A stretch of DNA of 64,000 nucleotides from Euryarchaeota archaeon UBA86 (GTDB lineage Archaea > Thermoplasmatota > Poseidoniia > Poseidoniales > Thalassarchaeaceae): contig DAQX01000007.1 in NCBI GenBank assembly GCA_002503055.1, forward strand, positions 1-64,000. The letters are read 5' to 3'. A program made the translations under genes and the position numbers. Numbering within the stretch: the first letter of the stretch is position 1; every line of letters begins with the position of its first letter. Below, one piece after another: positions 1 through 9,087 of this stretch. The notes beneath the pieces were generated by a model that did not search any database, was not told where the DNA came from, and saw only the letters and a list, made by a program, of their open reading frames with translations.

Positions 1-588
1 CTGTCCGGGCTAGAGCAAACTCAATCTCAGTCTGTCAATCTCGAACAGTACTCTACCGACGGCGATTTAGCCGCCCGATGGCTTACTGACATTTCCAACT
101 TTGGCGACTTGAAAGAAGGATACTCAGTTGCTGATTTGGGAGCCGGTAATGGGATTTTGGGCTTGGGTGCCATGTTACTAGGGGCGAGCAGAGTAACTCT
201 AATCGAAATTGATCAAGCTGCCTGTGAGATAGCCAAAAATAATGTAGAAATTCTAGGATTTGCAGATTCGTCAGAAGTGTCCAGAGCCACCGTAGGGATT
301 GACTTAATTGGCCTAGATTCCGTCGATTTAGTGATCAGCAACCCGCCATGGGGGCGACAGTCTCCAAAGGCCGACCGTCCATTCCTCGATACCATACTGT
401 CGGCACAAGTCACTTCGCATCTCATGCACAGCGCCGAAGCAAGCCACATTCAGCCTTTGTTCGAAGGGCACGGGTGGTCTGTTGAGAGATACGGCGAGGC
501 AGACTTTGCACTCCCCGCAGCTTACTCTCATCACAACAGACAGAGAGGCAAGACTAGGGCCGCTTTCTGGCGCCTTGTGCCACCATGA
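1..588 (+). CDS. METTL5-like N6-adenine RNA methyltransferase (5' end outside window)
   Basis: The reading frame is open from base 1, before the first ATG at 109, so the gene starts upstream of the window. The extra N-terminal residues include LEQY, typical of the METTL5 family just before the SAM-binding domain. The SAM motif DLGAGNGILG is followed by the catalytic NPPWG motif, a variant of the [ND]PP[YF] signature of N6-adenine methylases. The family methylates adenine in structured RNA such as small-subunit rRNA; the target here is inferred. The stop overlaps the ATG at 585 of the next gene (ATGA), which suggests co-translation with an RNA-exosome subunit. Confidence 0.85.
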   Translation: MSGLEQTQSQSVNLEQYSTDGDLAARWLTDISNFGDLKEGYSVADLGAGNGILGLGAMLLGASRVTLIEIDQAACEIAKNNVEILGFADSSEVSRATVGIDLIGLDSVDLVISNPPWGRQSPKADRPFLDTILSAQVTSHLMHSAEASHIQPLFEGHGWSVERYGEADFALPAAYSHHNRQRGKTRAAFWRLVPP

Positions 589-644
589 GCCTACGGCTCA
601 ATCAGGCCGGACCGTTCATAGGGGGTTGTCCGGTCGGCGGGCCG

Positions 645-1910
645 ATGGCTGCTGAGATAGGCGACTTCGTCACTCCGGGATCAAGTGTGGTCATTCCCGA
701 TGGCTCAGAGGCTGGAGACGGCATTCATACTGATTCTTCTGGCCCTGTCGCCGTCGTCACGGGTACTCTGGTTCACAGCGATGGCGCAATCTCAGTGGAT
801 TCTTCACGACCACCTGTCAACTCACCTCAGATTGGCGACATTATCATCGCCGTAGTCAACCGAATCAACCCAAAGACCGCCGAGGTCAGAGTACTTCACA
901 TCGAAGACAAGGAAGGAGGTCACAGAGATGTTCCGGCAGAAGAGTTGTTTGCGGATATCTATGTCACTAATTTTGTCGATCGCTTCCTGCCTTCTGCAGG
1001 CGATGCGATGCGCAAGAGAGACATCATTCGTGCCCGCATCACTGAACTAGATCCGATGATGAAGGCAACTACTCGTGGTGAATCTGAGTTGGGTGTCCTT
1101 CATGCCATCTGTCCAGTTTGCGGAATCGATCTTGAAGCCAGTGACAAAACTCCTGATTTCAATGTCACATGTTCTCGCTGTGACTACAAAGGATACCGAG
1201 TTCTCTCAAACGGATTCGGCCACGGGCATGTCATCGGCGAAGATATTCAGTCACTAAACCGTCCAGGAGATCGTTGGTCAGCCGAGGCTGAGGCTATGCT
1301 AGGGCATGACGGTGCCCGCCCCTATCTCTCTCCGGTTGCCGACCACCGAAGAGGAATGTCGCATGAGATTCCCGAGTCAATTCGACGCCAGCGCGCTGCT
1401 AAAGCAGGAGGCGGCAGAGGTGGCAGAGGAGGTAGGCCAAGGAAGGAGATGCACCCGACAACATGCACTCTTTGCGGAGTCAAGACCGAGGTCCCATTCA
1501 AGCCAACTCCAGGCAAGCCCATCAGGTGCAGAGACTGCATGGACAAGGTCAAGGAAGGCACGGCTACGAAAGAAGATCTATCCAAGGAAAGAGAGGTGCT
1601 AGTGGCTGCAAGGTCCAAGGCAGAGGAATCCATGGGGGCCAAGTTGTTTGTGGGGGGCTTGTCATACGATGCTACGGAGGATGAATTGAGGAAGATTTTC
1701 TCAGCCCATGGGGAACTAAATGATGTACACATCGCTAAAGACAAAGAGACCGGGCGCTCGAAAGGTTTCGCCTTCGTCACTTTCTCAAGTAAAAAAGAAG
1801 CCCTATCTGCAGTCAAGGAACTAAACGATACAGAGATCCACTCTCGCAAGATAACGGTTCAAGAATCGAAGCCAAAAGAAGGCCACAGACGCCGGTCTCG
1901 TAGAAACTAG
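645..1910 (+). CDS. Csl4-type exosome subunit fused to a CxxC-x17-CxxC zinc domain and an RRM
   Basis: Numbering from the ATG at 645, whose N-terminus (MAAEIGDFVTPG) matches Csl4 proteins; an ATG at 585 overlapping the previous stop would add 20 residues. The Csl4 N-domain and S1 fold (about 1-150) are followed by the Csl4 zinc ribbon (C156, C159, C176, C179), an RG-rich linker (255-267), a second zinc motif with exact CxxC-x17-CxxC spacing (C274, C277, C295, C298), and an RRM with RNP2 LFVGGL (334-339) and RNP1 KGFAFVTF (373-380). A basic tail closes the protein. Csl4 caps the archaeal exosome and recruits RNA and DnaG. An RRM, rare in archaea, fused to it is unusual. Archaeal Csl4 is normally about 180-200 residues, so this is about twice that. 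Confidence 0.85.
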   Translation: MAAEIGDFVTPGSSVVIPDGSEAGDGIHTDSSGPVAVVTGTLVHSDGAISVDSSRPPVNSPQIGDIIIAVVNRINPKTAEVRVLHIEDKEGGHRDVPAEELFADIYVTNFVDRFLPSAGDAMRKRDIIRARITELDPMMKATTRGESELGVLHAICPVCGIDLEASDKTPDFNVTCSRCDYKGYRVLSNGFGHGHVIGEDIQSLNRPGDRWSAEAEAMLGHDGARPYLSPVADHRRGMSHEIPESIRRQRAAKAGGGRGGRGGRPRKEMHPTTCTLCGVKTEVPFKPTPGKPIRCRDCMDKVKEGTATKEDLSKEREVLVAARSKAEESMGAKLFVGGLSYDATEDELRKIFSAHGELNDVHIAKDKETGRSKGFAFVTFSSKKEALSAVKELNDTEIHSRKITVQESKPKEGHRRRSRRN

Positions 1911-1946
1911 CGAAGCGGTGAATACCTCTAGCCTACACGTCAGGGT

Positions 1947-3719
1947 GTGGAGCAATTGGAAGGTTGGCTCGTCTTAGACGGATACGAGGACGAACCCGCA
2001 GCCTTCGGAGTTCCGAACTATCTCGGCTTTCATATCAGATACATCTGCGGCGTTCTCGAATCACGCGGTATTCCATACACATATATGACAATCGATCAGT
2101 GGAGGCTCTATCACAAGGAACGCCTGTCTGCTCCGGAGGCAAGGGCAAGTCTGCGTAGCGAACTGTCAGGCCTCGATGGAGCCGTGATTCTCGCAGGAGC
2201 AATAGTTCCTGGGAAGTATGTCAGAGGAACTCCGATTAGTCGAAAGGAACTAGATGAGGTACTTTCTATCATCCCCTCTCCATCTCCAGTTCTGTGTGGA
2301 GGTTGGGCCATTAGGCACTGGAGATATGATGGCTGGACTCCATTACGCTCCAATCTTTTCTGCGCGGTGCAAGACACCGACGCTACCCTTGACCACTTCA
2401 TTTCTACAGGAAATTGGGAACATCGAAAGAGAACACCTGAACAGTGGTCTAGATGGGCACTTTCTGGCGCTTCTTCCAAAGCCATAACCGAGAACCCCGA
2501 CCTAATAACGCAAGATGGTAGAGCAGGCCCACTGACTTACGAAATCGAATTGTACCAAGGTTGTGTCCGCTTCAAGCGCGGCTGTAGGTTCTGTATTGAG
2601 CCCAAGAAGGGACTTCCATTGTGGCGCACAGAGAATGATGTACTGAGTGAGATAACAGCAGCATTGGATTCAGGAGTTGTCAATGTCAGGATAGGAGGCG
2701 CTACAGACATCTACACCTACAAGGCAGAAGGAGTAGAGGACCTGGAATATCCAATTCCCAATCCCGAGCCGATAGCCAAGGTGCTACATCGTGCGCGGGA
2801 GGACGAAAGACTCCAGATTTTGCATGTCGACAATGCCAATCCCTCAATTGTCGCTGAGAATCTAGAGCCGTCAACAGAGATTACCAGAACTCTAGTTGAA
2901 ACATTATCTGACGGTGCAGTACTTTCTTTTGGCCTCGAATCGGCCGATCCAGAAGTACATGAACAGAACTGGCTGAATTGCGATTCCGAGCAACTCAAGA
3001 CTGCGATCAGACATATCAATGAATTCGGCAGGAAAAAAGGCGATAGAGGGCTACCCAAACTCTTGCCCGGGCTCAATTTCATCGCTGGACTGAATGGAGA
3101 GACAGAAGAAAGCTACCAGATGAATCTACAACTTCTAAGGGCACTGAGTTCTGAGGGCCTTTGGCTAAGGAGAATCAACATCAGACAGGTCGAGGGGCAG
3201 GGTTTCCAAGAAGTTCCTGAGAAGGCATTTAAAGAATTCAAACAAGAGGTTAGGAATGAAATCGATTCACCTCTTTTGCAGGAGATGTTGCCTACTGGTG
3301 CCATACTCAGGGATGTTTGGTGGGAGACACAGGATGATCGAATTCGAAGGCCAGAACAGGTTCTAGATTCGAAGTACAGCGATGAGGATATACGAGGGAA
3401 GCCAGGAATCACCTTCGGCCGACAAATCGGTGCATATCCGATTCTCGTCGGAGTCCCTTACAGAATCCCTCTTGAGACCTCCTCTGACATCATGATTACA
3501 GGGCATGGTAAACGAAGCATCACTGGAGTTGAATTAGGGCTCGATGTGAATACTGCGACACAACATCAACTGCAGGCTATTCCCGGCATCAGCAGTAAAG
3601 GTGCATGGCGTCTACTTTCCGCACGCGCGCGCGAGAAAGAAGGACTCTTCTCTTCAACCGAGGAAGCATTTGCCACCGCACAACTAGAACTGCCCGGTTA
3701 TTGGAGAGACAATCAGTAG
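1947..3719 (+). CDS. Radical SAM enzyme with C-terminal helix-hairpin-helix (COG1031-like)
   Basis: 590 residues from a GTG start. The cluster-binding cysteines are C206, C213 and C216, a C-x6-C-x2-C spacing rather than the textbook C-x3-C-x2-C; I believe the longer spacing is shared by this family. The N-terminal 150 residues resemble a B12-binding-like Rossmann region. Near the C-terminus, LDVNTATQHQLQAIPGIS is a helix-hairpin-helix of the nucleic-acid-binding type. Archaeal proteins of this architecture are uncharacterised; RNA or DNA modification is a reasonable inference. It lies 36 bp after the Csl4 fusion gene on the same strand. Confidence 0.8.
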   Translation: MEQLEGWLVLDGYEDEPAAFGVPNYLGFHIRYICGVLESRGIPYTYMTIDQWRLYHKERLSAPEARASLRSELSGLDGAVILAGAIVPGKYVRGTPISRKELDEVLSIIPSPSPVLCGGWAIRHWRYDGWTPLRSNLFCAVQDTDATLDHFISTGNWEHRKRTPEQWSRWALSGASSKAITENPDLITQDGRAGPLTYEIELYQGCVRFKRGCRFCIEPKKGLPLWRTENDVLSEITAALDSGVVNVRIGGATDIYTYKAEGVEDLEYPIPNPEPIAKVLHRAREDERLQILHVDNANPSIVAENLEPSTEITRTLVETLSDGAVLSFGLESADPEVHEQNWLNCDSEQLKTAIRHINEFGRKKGDRGLPKLLPGLNFIAGLNGETEESYQMNLQLLRALSSEGLWLRRINIRQVEGQGFQEVPEKAFKEFKQEVRNEIDSPLLQEMLPTGAILRDVWWETQDDRIRRPEQVLDSKYSDEDIRGKPGITFGRQIGAYPILVGVPYRIPLETSSDIMITGHGKRSITGVELGLDVNTATQHQLQAIPGISSKGAWRLLSARAREKEGLFSSTEEAFATAQLELPGYWRDNQ

Positions 3720-3790
3720 TGATGCACCAGCGCCCGAGGCGCAGGAATAGTCATATTGCCTAGATAACCGCTCCTCTTCTAATTGACCGC

Positions 3791-3808
3791 AGTCGGACAT
3801 GTCCGACT
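3791..3808. promoter_or_regulatory. 18-bp perfect palindrome upstream of giant surface-protein gene
   Basis: AGTCGGACATGTCCGACT reads the same on both strands. It lies 35-52 bp before the ATG at 3843, in the 123-bp gap after the radical SAM gene. A symmetric element here could be an operator for a dimeric regulator or a 5'-UTR hairpin; the sequence cannot tell which. Confidence 0.5.
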
Positions 3809-3842
3809 AACGTCTTTGCCCAAAGAGCGCAGTAGTGATATT

Positions 3843-6800
3843 ATGGTTAATTCAGGACAAAGAGGAATTGCAATACTGATTCTAATGGTCATGGTGCTTG
3901 CAGTACCCGAGGGCGTCTTTGCAAACAGCTCTGGAAAGACAGGCTCTTCCAGCTCAGGTTGCGGAGGCTGTCACGGTGGCGCAAACACAATGACGCCAAC
4001 GCTAACTACAGACATACCAAGCTCAGGATATACTCCTGGGGCGGTTTATTCTCTTACAATTGGAGGAACTGGGGGAGTTTCAGGGACAAATGGCGGATTC
4101 AATTTGGACTCCTCTTCAGGAACTTTCTCCAACTCAGGGACAAACGCCCAGATAGTAAGTGGAGAAGTCACTCACTCAAACTCCAACGCAAGGACATGGA
4201 CGGTTGATTGGACTGCACCTTCTACGGGTACTGGGGATGTGACCTTCTTGCTTGCAGTAAATTTCGCCAACGGTAACGGGGGCACAAGTGGTGATTCATG
4301 GGGCACTGATTCTTGGATAGTTTCCGAACTCACTACTTCGAATCCCTCTCCTTCTCTACCATTCAATCAACCAGGGACGCAGAGAGACTCGGTGTTTACG
4401 CACTCTGTTTTCGAACTAAACTCTGGGTCTCCAACTATTGTTCTCAATAATGGAACAAGAGTTACTTTCTCCACTGGTACTGGCGGAGGGCAGCCCGTTT
4501 ACACCAACGACGATGTTGTATCACTCGCAGGAAACTGTGCATTACTCGACAACTACAGTCTCAGATGTGCAGGACCAAACAACTACGGCCAATTGGGCCT
4601 GGGCTCTTTCTCTCAGTCGAATGGTACTGTAGACTTTGGAACTCATCAACCCGCTGCAATTTCAAATGGCAACAACCACAATTGTGCTATCCTCACTGAC
4701 GGCTCAGTCAGTTGCTGGGGGCGTAATAATCTAGGGCAATTAGGAGACGGAACCAATTCCAACCGAAATGCCCCGGTCAGCGTCGATTTGGGAACTAATA
4801 CAACTGCTGTTGCCATATCGGCAGGAACTGATTTCACCTGTGCAATTACTAATTCAGGCGCTGTGAAGTGTTGGGGATTCAATGGGTATGGCAATCTAGG
4901 CGACGGGTCCACTAGTGACACCAACACTCCGATTGAAGCCAATCATTCTACTGGTATGAGGGCAGTTGCTATCTCAACACCAGGATATGGAGTATGCGCT
5001 CTGTTCGAGAACGGTTCGATATACTGCTGGGGGCAGACCTACACATCCTCGGCACTAAATGGGGCAGTTACTAATGGTTCAGTGAATATCGAAATTCCAA
5101 CCGGAAGGACGGCAGAAGCAATTGATGGCATTTCTTCTCACATGTGTGCGATTTTAGATAACGGCTCCATCAACTGCTGGGGAGTCAACACATACGGCCA
5201 ATGGGGAGACGGAACCTGCAGCTCTGTCATTACATCAAGCGGGTGCACGGGCGAGAACAGCAACACACCCGTCTATACGAATCTGAACTCTGGTAATTCC
5301 GCGATTGCGATTTCAGCGGGATCAGACTCCACATGTGCTATCCTCGATGACTACTCTGTGCAGTGTTGGGGTAGACAGTCAGGAGAATTCGATGGCACTA
5401 CTGATGATTTGCTAACTCCTCACACAATGAATTTCTCAAATGGTACAGAGATAGCCTATTCAGATCAAGATATGGATGGAGATGGGTTAGCCAACATCCT
5501 TGATACACACATGGCTGGAGATGATGACGGAGATGGCACCCCAGGAAGTGCCGACCCCTATCCAAACAATCCAACCAGATGGATGAATTGCGATTCTGGG
5601 AACTGGGGTAGGCTGACCTGCTCACCGGCCGAACCGGGCCACTTTGCTATCATAGGCGATTTATATCATAGGCCATGTGAAGCAGGGTCCTACCAACCTG
5701 GATCTGGTTACGATTTGTGTTACGACTCCTCAGCAGGTAACTATGTCTCAATCACACAAGCAACATCTCAGTCCCAGTGTACTCAGGGAATGTATCAGGA
5801 GCAAGTAGGTCAGACTTCATGTGTCAACAGTGCAGCAGGGAACTACTCAGATCAGATTTTCGGCGATGCGGGCTCATACAATTCATCAGCATTCAATATC
5901 TCAGCGAATAGTGCGCTGTACAACGGAACAATCCATTCTAGTTCAGACCTCCAAGATCTGTTTGTGATGAGTGTTCCCAGAGACTCGGGAGTAAGTGTTG
6001 GTTTGACTTCTCCATCAGGCGCTGACTTTGATTTGGCAATTTATGATGAGAATCTCAATTTACTCAATTCAAGCTACACATCTGCATACGATCAGACTTC
6101 TACAAACAATACTAATTTCTCGTCAGATTCTATGTTGTATATCCTCGTTTCACCTTGGAATGGAACCGGGCAGTACCAATTGCAAGTATGGCTATTCTCG
6201 ACTTTAGATGGATCCGTGGTCGGGGACCCCAACTTGAGTATCGAAGTCGAGTTAGGAGTCACTGACTACCAGTGTACTCCTGGTAATTTCCAGCCTAGTA
6301 CTGGGCAACCAGCATGTCTTGACGCAGATCCCGGATATTTCGTCAACACAACCGGTTCGACCACACAATCTCCGTGTACTCCTGGTAATTTCCAGTCGGC
6401 ACCTGGGCAGACATATTGTATTCAGGCTACAATTGGTCACTATGTCGATGTATATGCGTCTGCTGACCAAATCCCCGCATCTCCTGGACACTATGTCAAC
6501 ACCACAGGAGCCACTAGTCAGGAGGCCTGCTCAACTGGAACATATCAGCCAGGAATCGCTCAGACAGATTGTCTCGATGCCGACGCTGGTCACTTTGTCG
6601 GTACGACTGGCGCCGCCTCGCAGTCTGAATGCTACTACGGAACCTACCAACCTAACACCGGACAATCATCTTGCATAGATGCCTCTGCTGGATACTATGT
6701 GCCCACTACGGCAGCAACTAACCAGACAGCCTGTTCTCTGGGTACCTACCAACCTAATACCGGAGAATCTTCTTGCCTCGGTGCAGACCCCGGTCATTAT

Positions 6801-9083
6801 GTAAACACATTAGCAGCTACCTCTCAGACACCTTGTGACATTGGCTCTTTCCAGCCCCTATCTGCCTCTGACAGGTGTAATGCCGCTGATCCCGGATACT
6901 ATGTCCCCAACACAGGATCGGCCAATCAGACGGCATGCGACTTTGGAACATTCCAGCCCAACCCCGGAGCCTCGGCCTGCATCATTTCTCCCTCAGGGCA
7001 CTATGTCCCAACCACTGCAGCCACAGCACCTACTCCATGTTCATCAGGCACATACAATCCTTCCCTGGGGTCCAACACTTCTCTAGATTGCATGCATGCC
7101 GATCCGGGATATGCGGTTCCGGACCCCGGATCATCATACCAGACTCCCTGTACACCAGGTCACTATCAACCATCTTCTGGCCAGACTTCTTGTTTAGAGG
7201 CTGATGCAGGCCACTTTGTCTCATCACTAGGGGCCGATTCACAAACTCCCTGCAGTATAGGGACATACACTGCTAATACCTCACAGTCGGCCTGTACCGA
7301 AGCGAGCCCAGGACACTATGTTAGCACCCCCGGATCGACATATGAGGAAGCATGCTCTATCGGCACATACAATACCCAAAGTGGCTCAACTTCTGCCTCA
7401 GACTGCTTGCCAGCTGATGCAGGGAATTATGTCCCTATGGCCGGTGCAGCAGAACAGATTCCATGCGCTGAAGGAAACTATCAGCCGAGTATAGGCCAGT
7501 CTTCGTGTATCATGTCTGATCCAGGGCATTATGTTCCGGGAACAAACTACCAATCTCAGTTGGAATGTCAATTAGGTTCATTCCAACAGTATGCAGGCGC
7601 GTCTTCTTGCACATTAGCTGAGCCGGGACACTATGTTGACAGCATTGCATCTGACACACAGAAGCAGTGCCCTCCAACTACATACAACCCAGAAATAGGG
7701 GCCGATGAACGTGATGACTGCATAGATGTTGATCCCGGACACTACGCCAGCGAGTGGGCTACTCCCGAGCAGATTGAATGCGATCTAGGAACCTATCAAC
7801 CCAACTCGGCCCAATCAAATTGTTTGGAAGCAGATCCTGGATACTTCGTTTCTTCATCCGCCTCGACTTCGCAATCGGCCTGTCCGGCTGGCACCTACAA
7901 TCCATCCCAGTCTTCTGGTAGTGCTGCGGATTGTTTACCCGCTGATCCAGGATATTTTGTAGACAACCAGGCCAGCCCGGCTCAGACTGCTTGCAGCCCG
8001 GGAACATATCAGGACATGCCCGGCCAACTCTCTTGCGATGATGCAAGTCCAGGATACTATGTTTCCACCGATGGACAGTCGGAGCAGATACCTGCCCCAC
8101 TCGATAGTTATGCAACAGGGGCTAGGAATATCGGTTACGAGGATTGCCCAGCGAACCACATCACCTTACAGTTGGGAGCGATTTCAAGTGATGATTGCTA
8201 TCTCGACACGGATGGAGATAGGACACAGGATGCTAGTGATCCCGATGACGATAACGACGGAGTCAACGATGGCATGGATATGTGCCCAACAGGTCTGATG
8301 GGATGGTCCAGCAGTCCAGGCTCAGATTTCGACGGCGACGGATGTAAGGACAGCGACGAGGATGCTGATGACGATAACGACGGCTTCCCCGATGAGAGCG
8401 ATGCCTTACCTCTCAACCAAGATGAGTGGGCAGACAGTGACATGGATGGAATCGGAGATAATGCCGATACTGATGATGACAATGACGGACTATCCGACTC
8501 CGATGAGGATGCCGCTGGTACTGATCCAAGGGATACAGACACCGATGATGACGGATTCAATGATGGAGTAGATACTTTCCCCCTCAATCCAAACGAGTGG
8601 ACAGACTCTGATGGAGATGGATACGGAGACAACGAAGACGCATTCCCCTCTGATGCTTCGAAATACTTGGAGGAGGACACTGTCGCCAAGTATGGATTGG
8701 TCATTGCACTAGCAGTAGGAATGTTGGCTGTAGGGCTTGGTGGCTGGATGGTAATGCGACGAAGAGAAGATTCCGAAACCCCTCCTGCTTTCGAGCATAC
8801 TCAGAATGTGATGATTCCGCAGCAAGAGGTAGCCACAGAGGTCCCAACAGAAGAACCGGTAATTGCATCGACCCCACAACTAGAGTCAGAGATGGATACT
8901 AGTCAGTTCCTAGAGAGTCTTGAGGTAGATCTACAGAGGCCAAACCCTCCTCCGGATGCCAAGTTGAACGAGCATGGACAGTTGGTATGGGTTGATGACT
9001 CTGGCACGGTTTACGCACAGAATCCAGATGGTAGCATTCTGACTTTCGATGTCTCCACCGGAGCTTGGACGCCTCTAGATTAA
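3843..9083 (+). CDS. Giant secreted, membrane-anchored surface protein (RCC1, PPC, about 20 Cys repeats, calcium repeats)
   Basis: The ATG at 3843 is chosen because a signal peptide (hydrophobic stretch 9-20) follows directly; a TTG at 3783 would bury it. 1746 residues. Order: CGGCH motif (C40, C43, H44) in a domain resembling the choice-of-anchor V/Reelin type; RCC1-like propeller repeats with CWG motifs (about 230-540); one Dx-rich segment; a PPC-like beta domain (about 675-790) inserted among roughly 20 tandem units of about 33 residues of the form CxxGTYQPxxGxxxCxxADPGHYV (about 590-1440), like GCC2/GCC3 ephrin-receptor repeats; thrombospondin-3-like DxDxDGxxD calcium repeats (about 1455-1605); one transmembrane helix (about 1615-1635); a short cytoplasmic tail. 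It is probably displayed on the cell surface for adhesion or capture; the function is unknown. Confidence 0.85.
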   Translation: MVNSGQRGIAILILMVMVLAVPEGVFANSSGKTGSSSSGCGGCHGGANTMTPTLTTDIPSSGYTPGAVYSLTIGGTGGVSGTNGGFNLDSSSGTFSNSGTNAQIVSGEVTHSNSNARTWTVDWTAPSTGTGDVTFLLAVNFANGNGGTSGDSWGTDSWIVSELTTSNPSPSLPFNQPGTQRDSVFTHSVFELNSGSPTIVLNNGTRVTFSTGTGGGQPVYTNDDVVSLAGNCALLDNYSLRCAGPNNYGQLGLGSFSQSNGTVDFGTHQPAAISNGNNHNCAILTDGSVSCWGRNNLGQLGDGTNSNRNAPVSVDLGTNTTAVAISAGTDFTCAITNSGAVKCWGFNGYGNLGDGSTSDTNTPIEANHSTGMRAVAISTPGYGVCALFENGSIYCWGQTYTSSALNGAVTNGSVNIEIPTGRTAEAIDGISSHMCAILDNGSINCWGVNTYGQWGDGTCSSVITSSGCTGENSNTPVYTNLNSGNSAIAISAGSDSTCAILDDYSVQCWGRQSGEFDGTTDDLLTPHTMNFSNGTEIAYSDQDMDGDGLANILDTHMAGDDDGDGTPGSADPYPNNPTRWMNCDSGNWGRLTCSPAEPGHFAIIGDLYHRPCEAGSYQPGSGYDLCYDSSAGNYVSITQATSQSQCTQGMYQEQVGQTSCVNSAAGNYSDQIFGDAGSYNSSAFNISANSALYNGTIHSSSDLQDLFVMSVPRDSGVSVGLTSPSGADFDLAIYDENLNLLNSSYTSAYDQTSTNNTNFSSDSMLYILVSPWNGTGQYQLQVWLFSTLDGSVVGDPNLSIEVELGVTDYQCTPGNFQPSTGQPACLDADPGYFVNTTGSTTQSPCTPGNFQSAPGQTYCIQATIGHYVDVYASADQIPASPGHYVNTTGATSQEACSTGTYQPGIAQTDCLDADAGHFVGTTGAASQSECYYGTYQPNTGQSSCIDASAGYYVPTTAATNQTACSLGTYQPNTGESSCLGADPGHYVNTLAATSQTPCDIGSFQPLSASDRCNAADPGYYVPNTGSANQTACDFGTFQPNPGASACIISPSGHYVPTTAATAPTPCSSGTYNPSLGSNTSLDCMHADPGYAVPDPGSSYQTPCTPGHYQPSSGQTSCLEADAGHFVSSLGADSQTPCSIGTYTANTSQSACTEASPGHYVSTPGSTYEEACSIGTYNTQSGSTSASDCLPADAGNYVPMAGAAEQIPCAEGNYQPSIGQSSCIMSDPGHYVPGTNYQSQLECQLGSFQQYAGASSCTLAEPGHYVDSIASDTQKQCPPTTYNPEIGADERDDCIDVDPGHYASEWATPEQIECDLGTYQPNSAQSNCLEADPGYFVSSSASTSQSACPAGTYNPSQSSGSAADCLPADPGYFVDNQASPAQTACSPGTYQDMPGQLSCDDASPGYYVSTDGQSEQIPAPLDSYATGARNIGYEDCPANHITLQLGAISSDDCYLDTDGDRTQDASDPDDDNDGVNDGMDMCPTGLMGWSSSPGSDFDGDGCKDSDEDADDDNDGFPDESDALPLNQDEWADSDMDGIGDNADTDDDNDGLSDSDEDAAGTDPRDTDTDDDGFNDGVDTFPLNPNEWTDSDGDGYGDNEDAFPSDASKYLEEDTVAKYGLVIALAVGMLAVGLGGWMVMRRREDSETPPAFEHTQNVMIPQQEVATEVPTEEPVIASTPQLESEMDTSQFLESLEVDLQRPNPPPDAKLNEHGQLVWVDDSGTVYAQNPDGSILTFDVSTGAWTPLD

Positions 9084-9087
9084 TTAT

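Noticed and set aside
1322..1849. 175-codon minus-strand frame inside the Csl4 fusion gene
   Set aside because: It is antisense to a well-supported gene and has no recognisable domain.
3730..3742. GCGCC-CGA-GGCGC hairpin after the radical SAM gene as a terminator
   Set aside because: The stem is only 5 bp and no T-rich run follows, which archaeal termination would need.
3963..3978. Haem-binding CxxCH motif suggesting a cytochrome
   Set aside because: Only one motif exists and no cytochrome fold is visible around it; the context fits a surface N-domain.
5620..8170. Regular repeats of about 99 bp resembling a repeat array
   Set aside because: They are the coding repeats of the surface protein; the spacing and the conserved Cys/Gly pattern follow codons, and there are no unique spacers as in CRISPR.
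8198..8704. Long minus-strand frame opposite the calcium repeats
   Set aside because: It is a Ser/Pro-rich low-complexity translation mirroring the Asp-rich repeats of the surface gene, with no domain and no start context.
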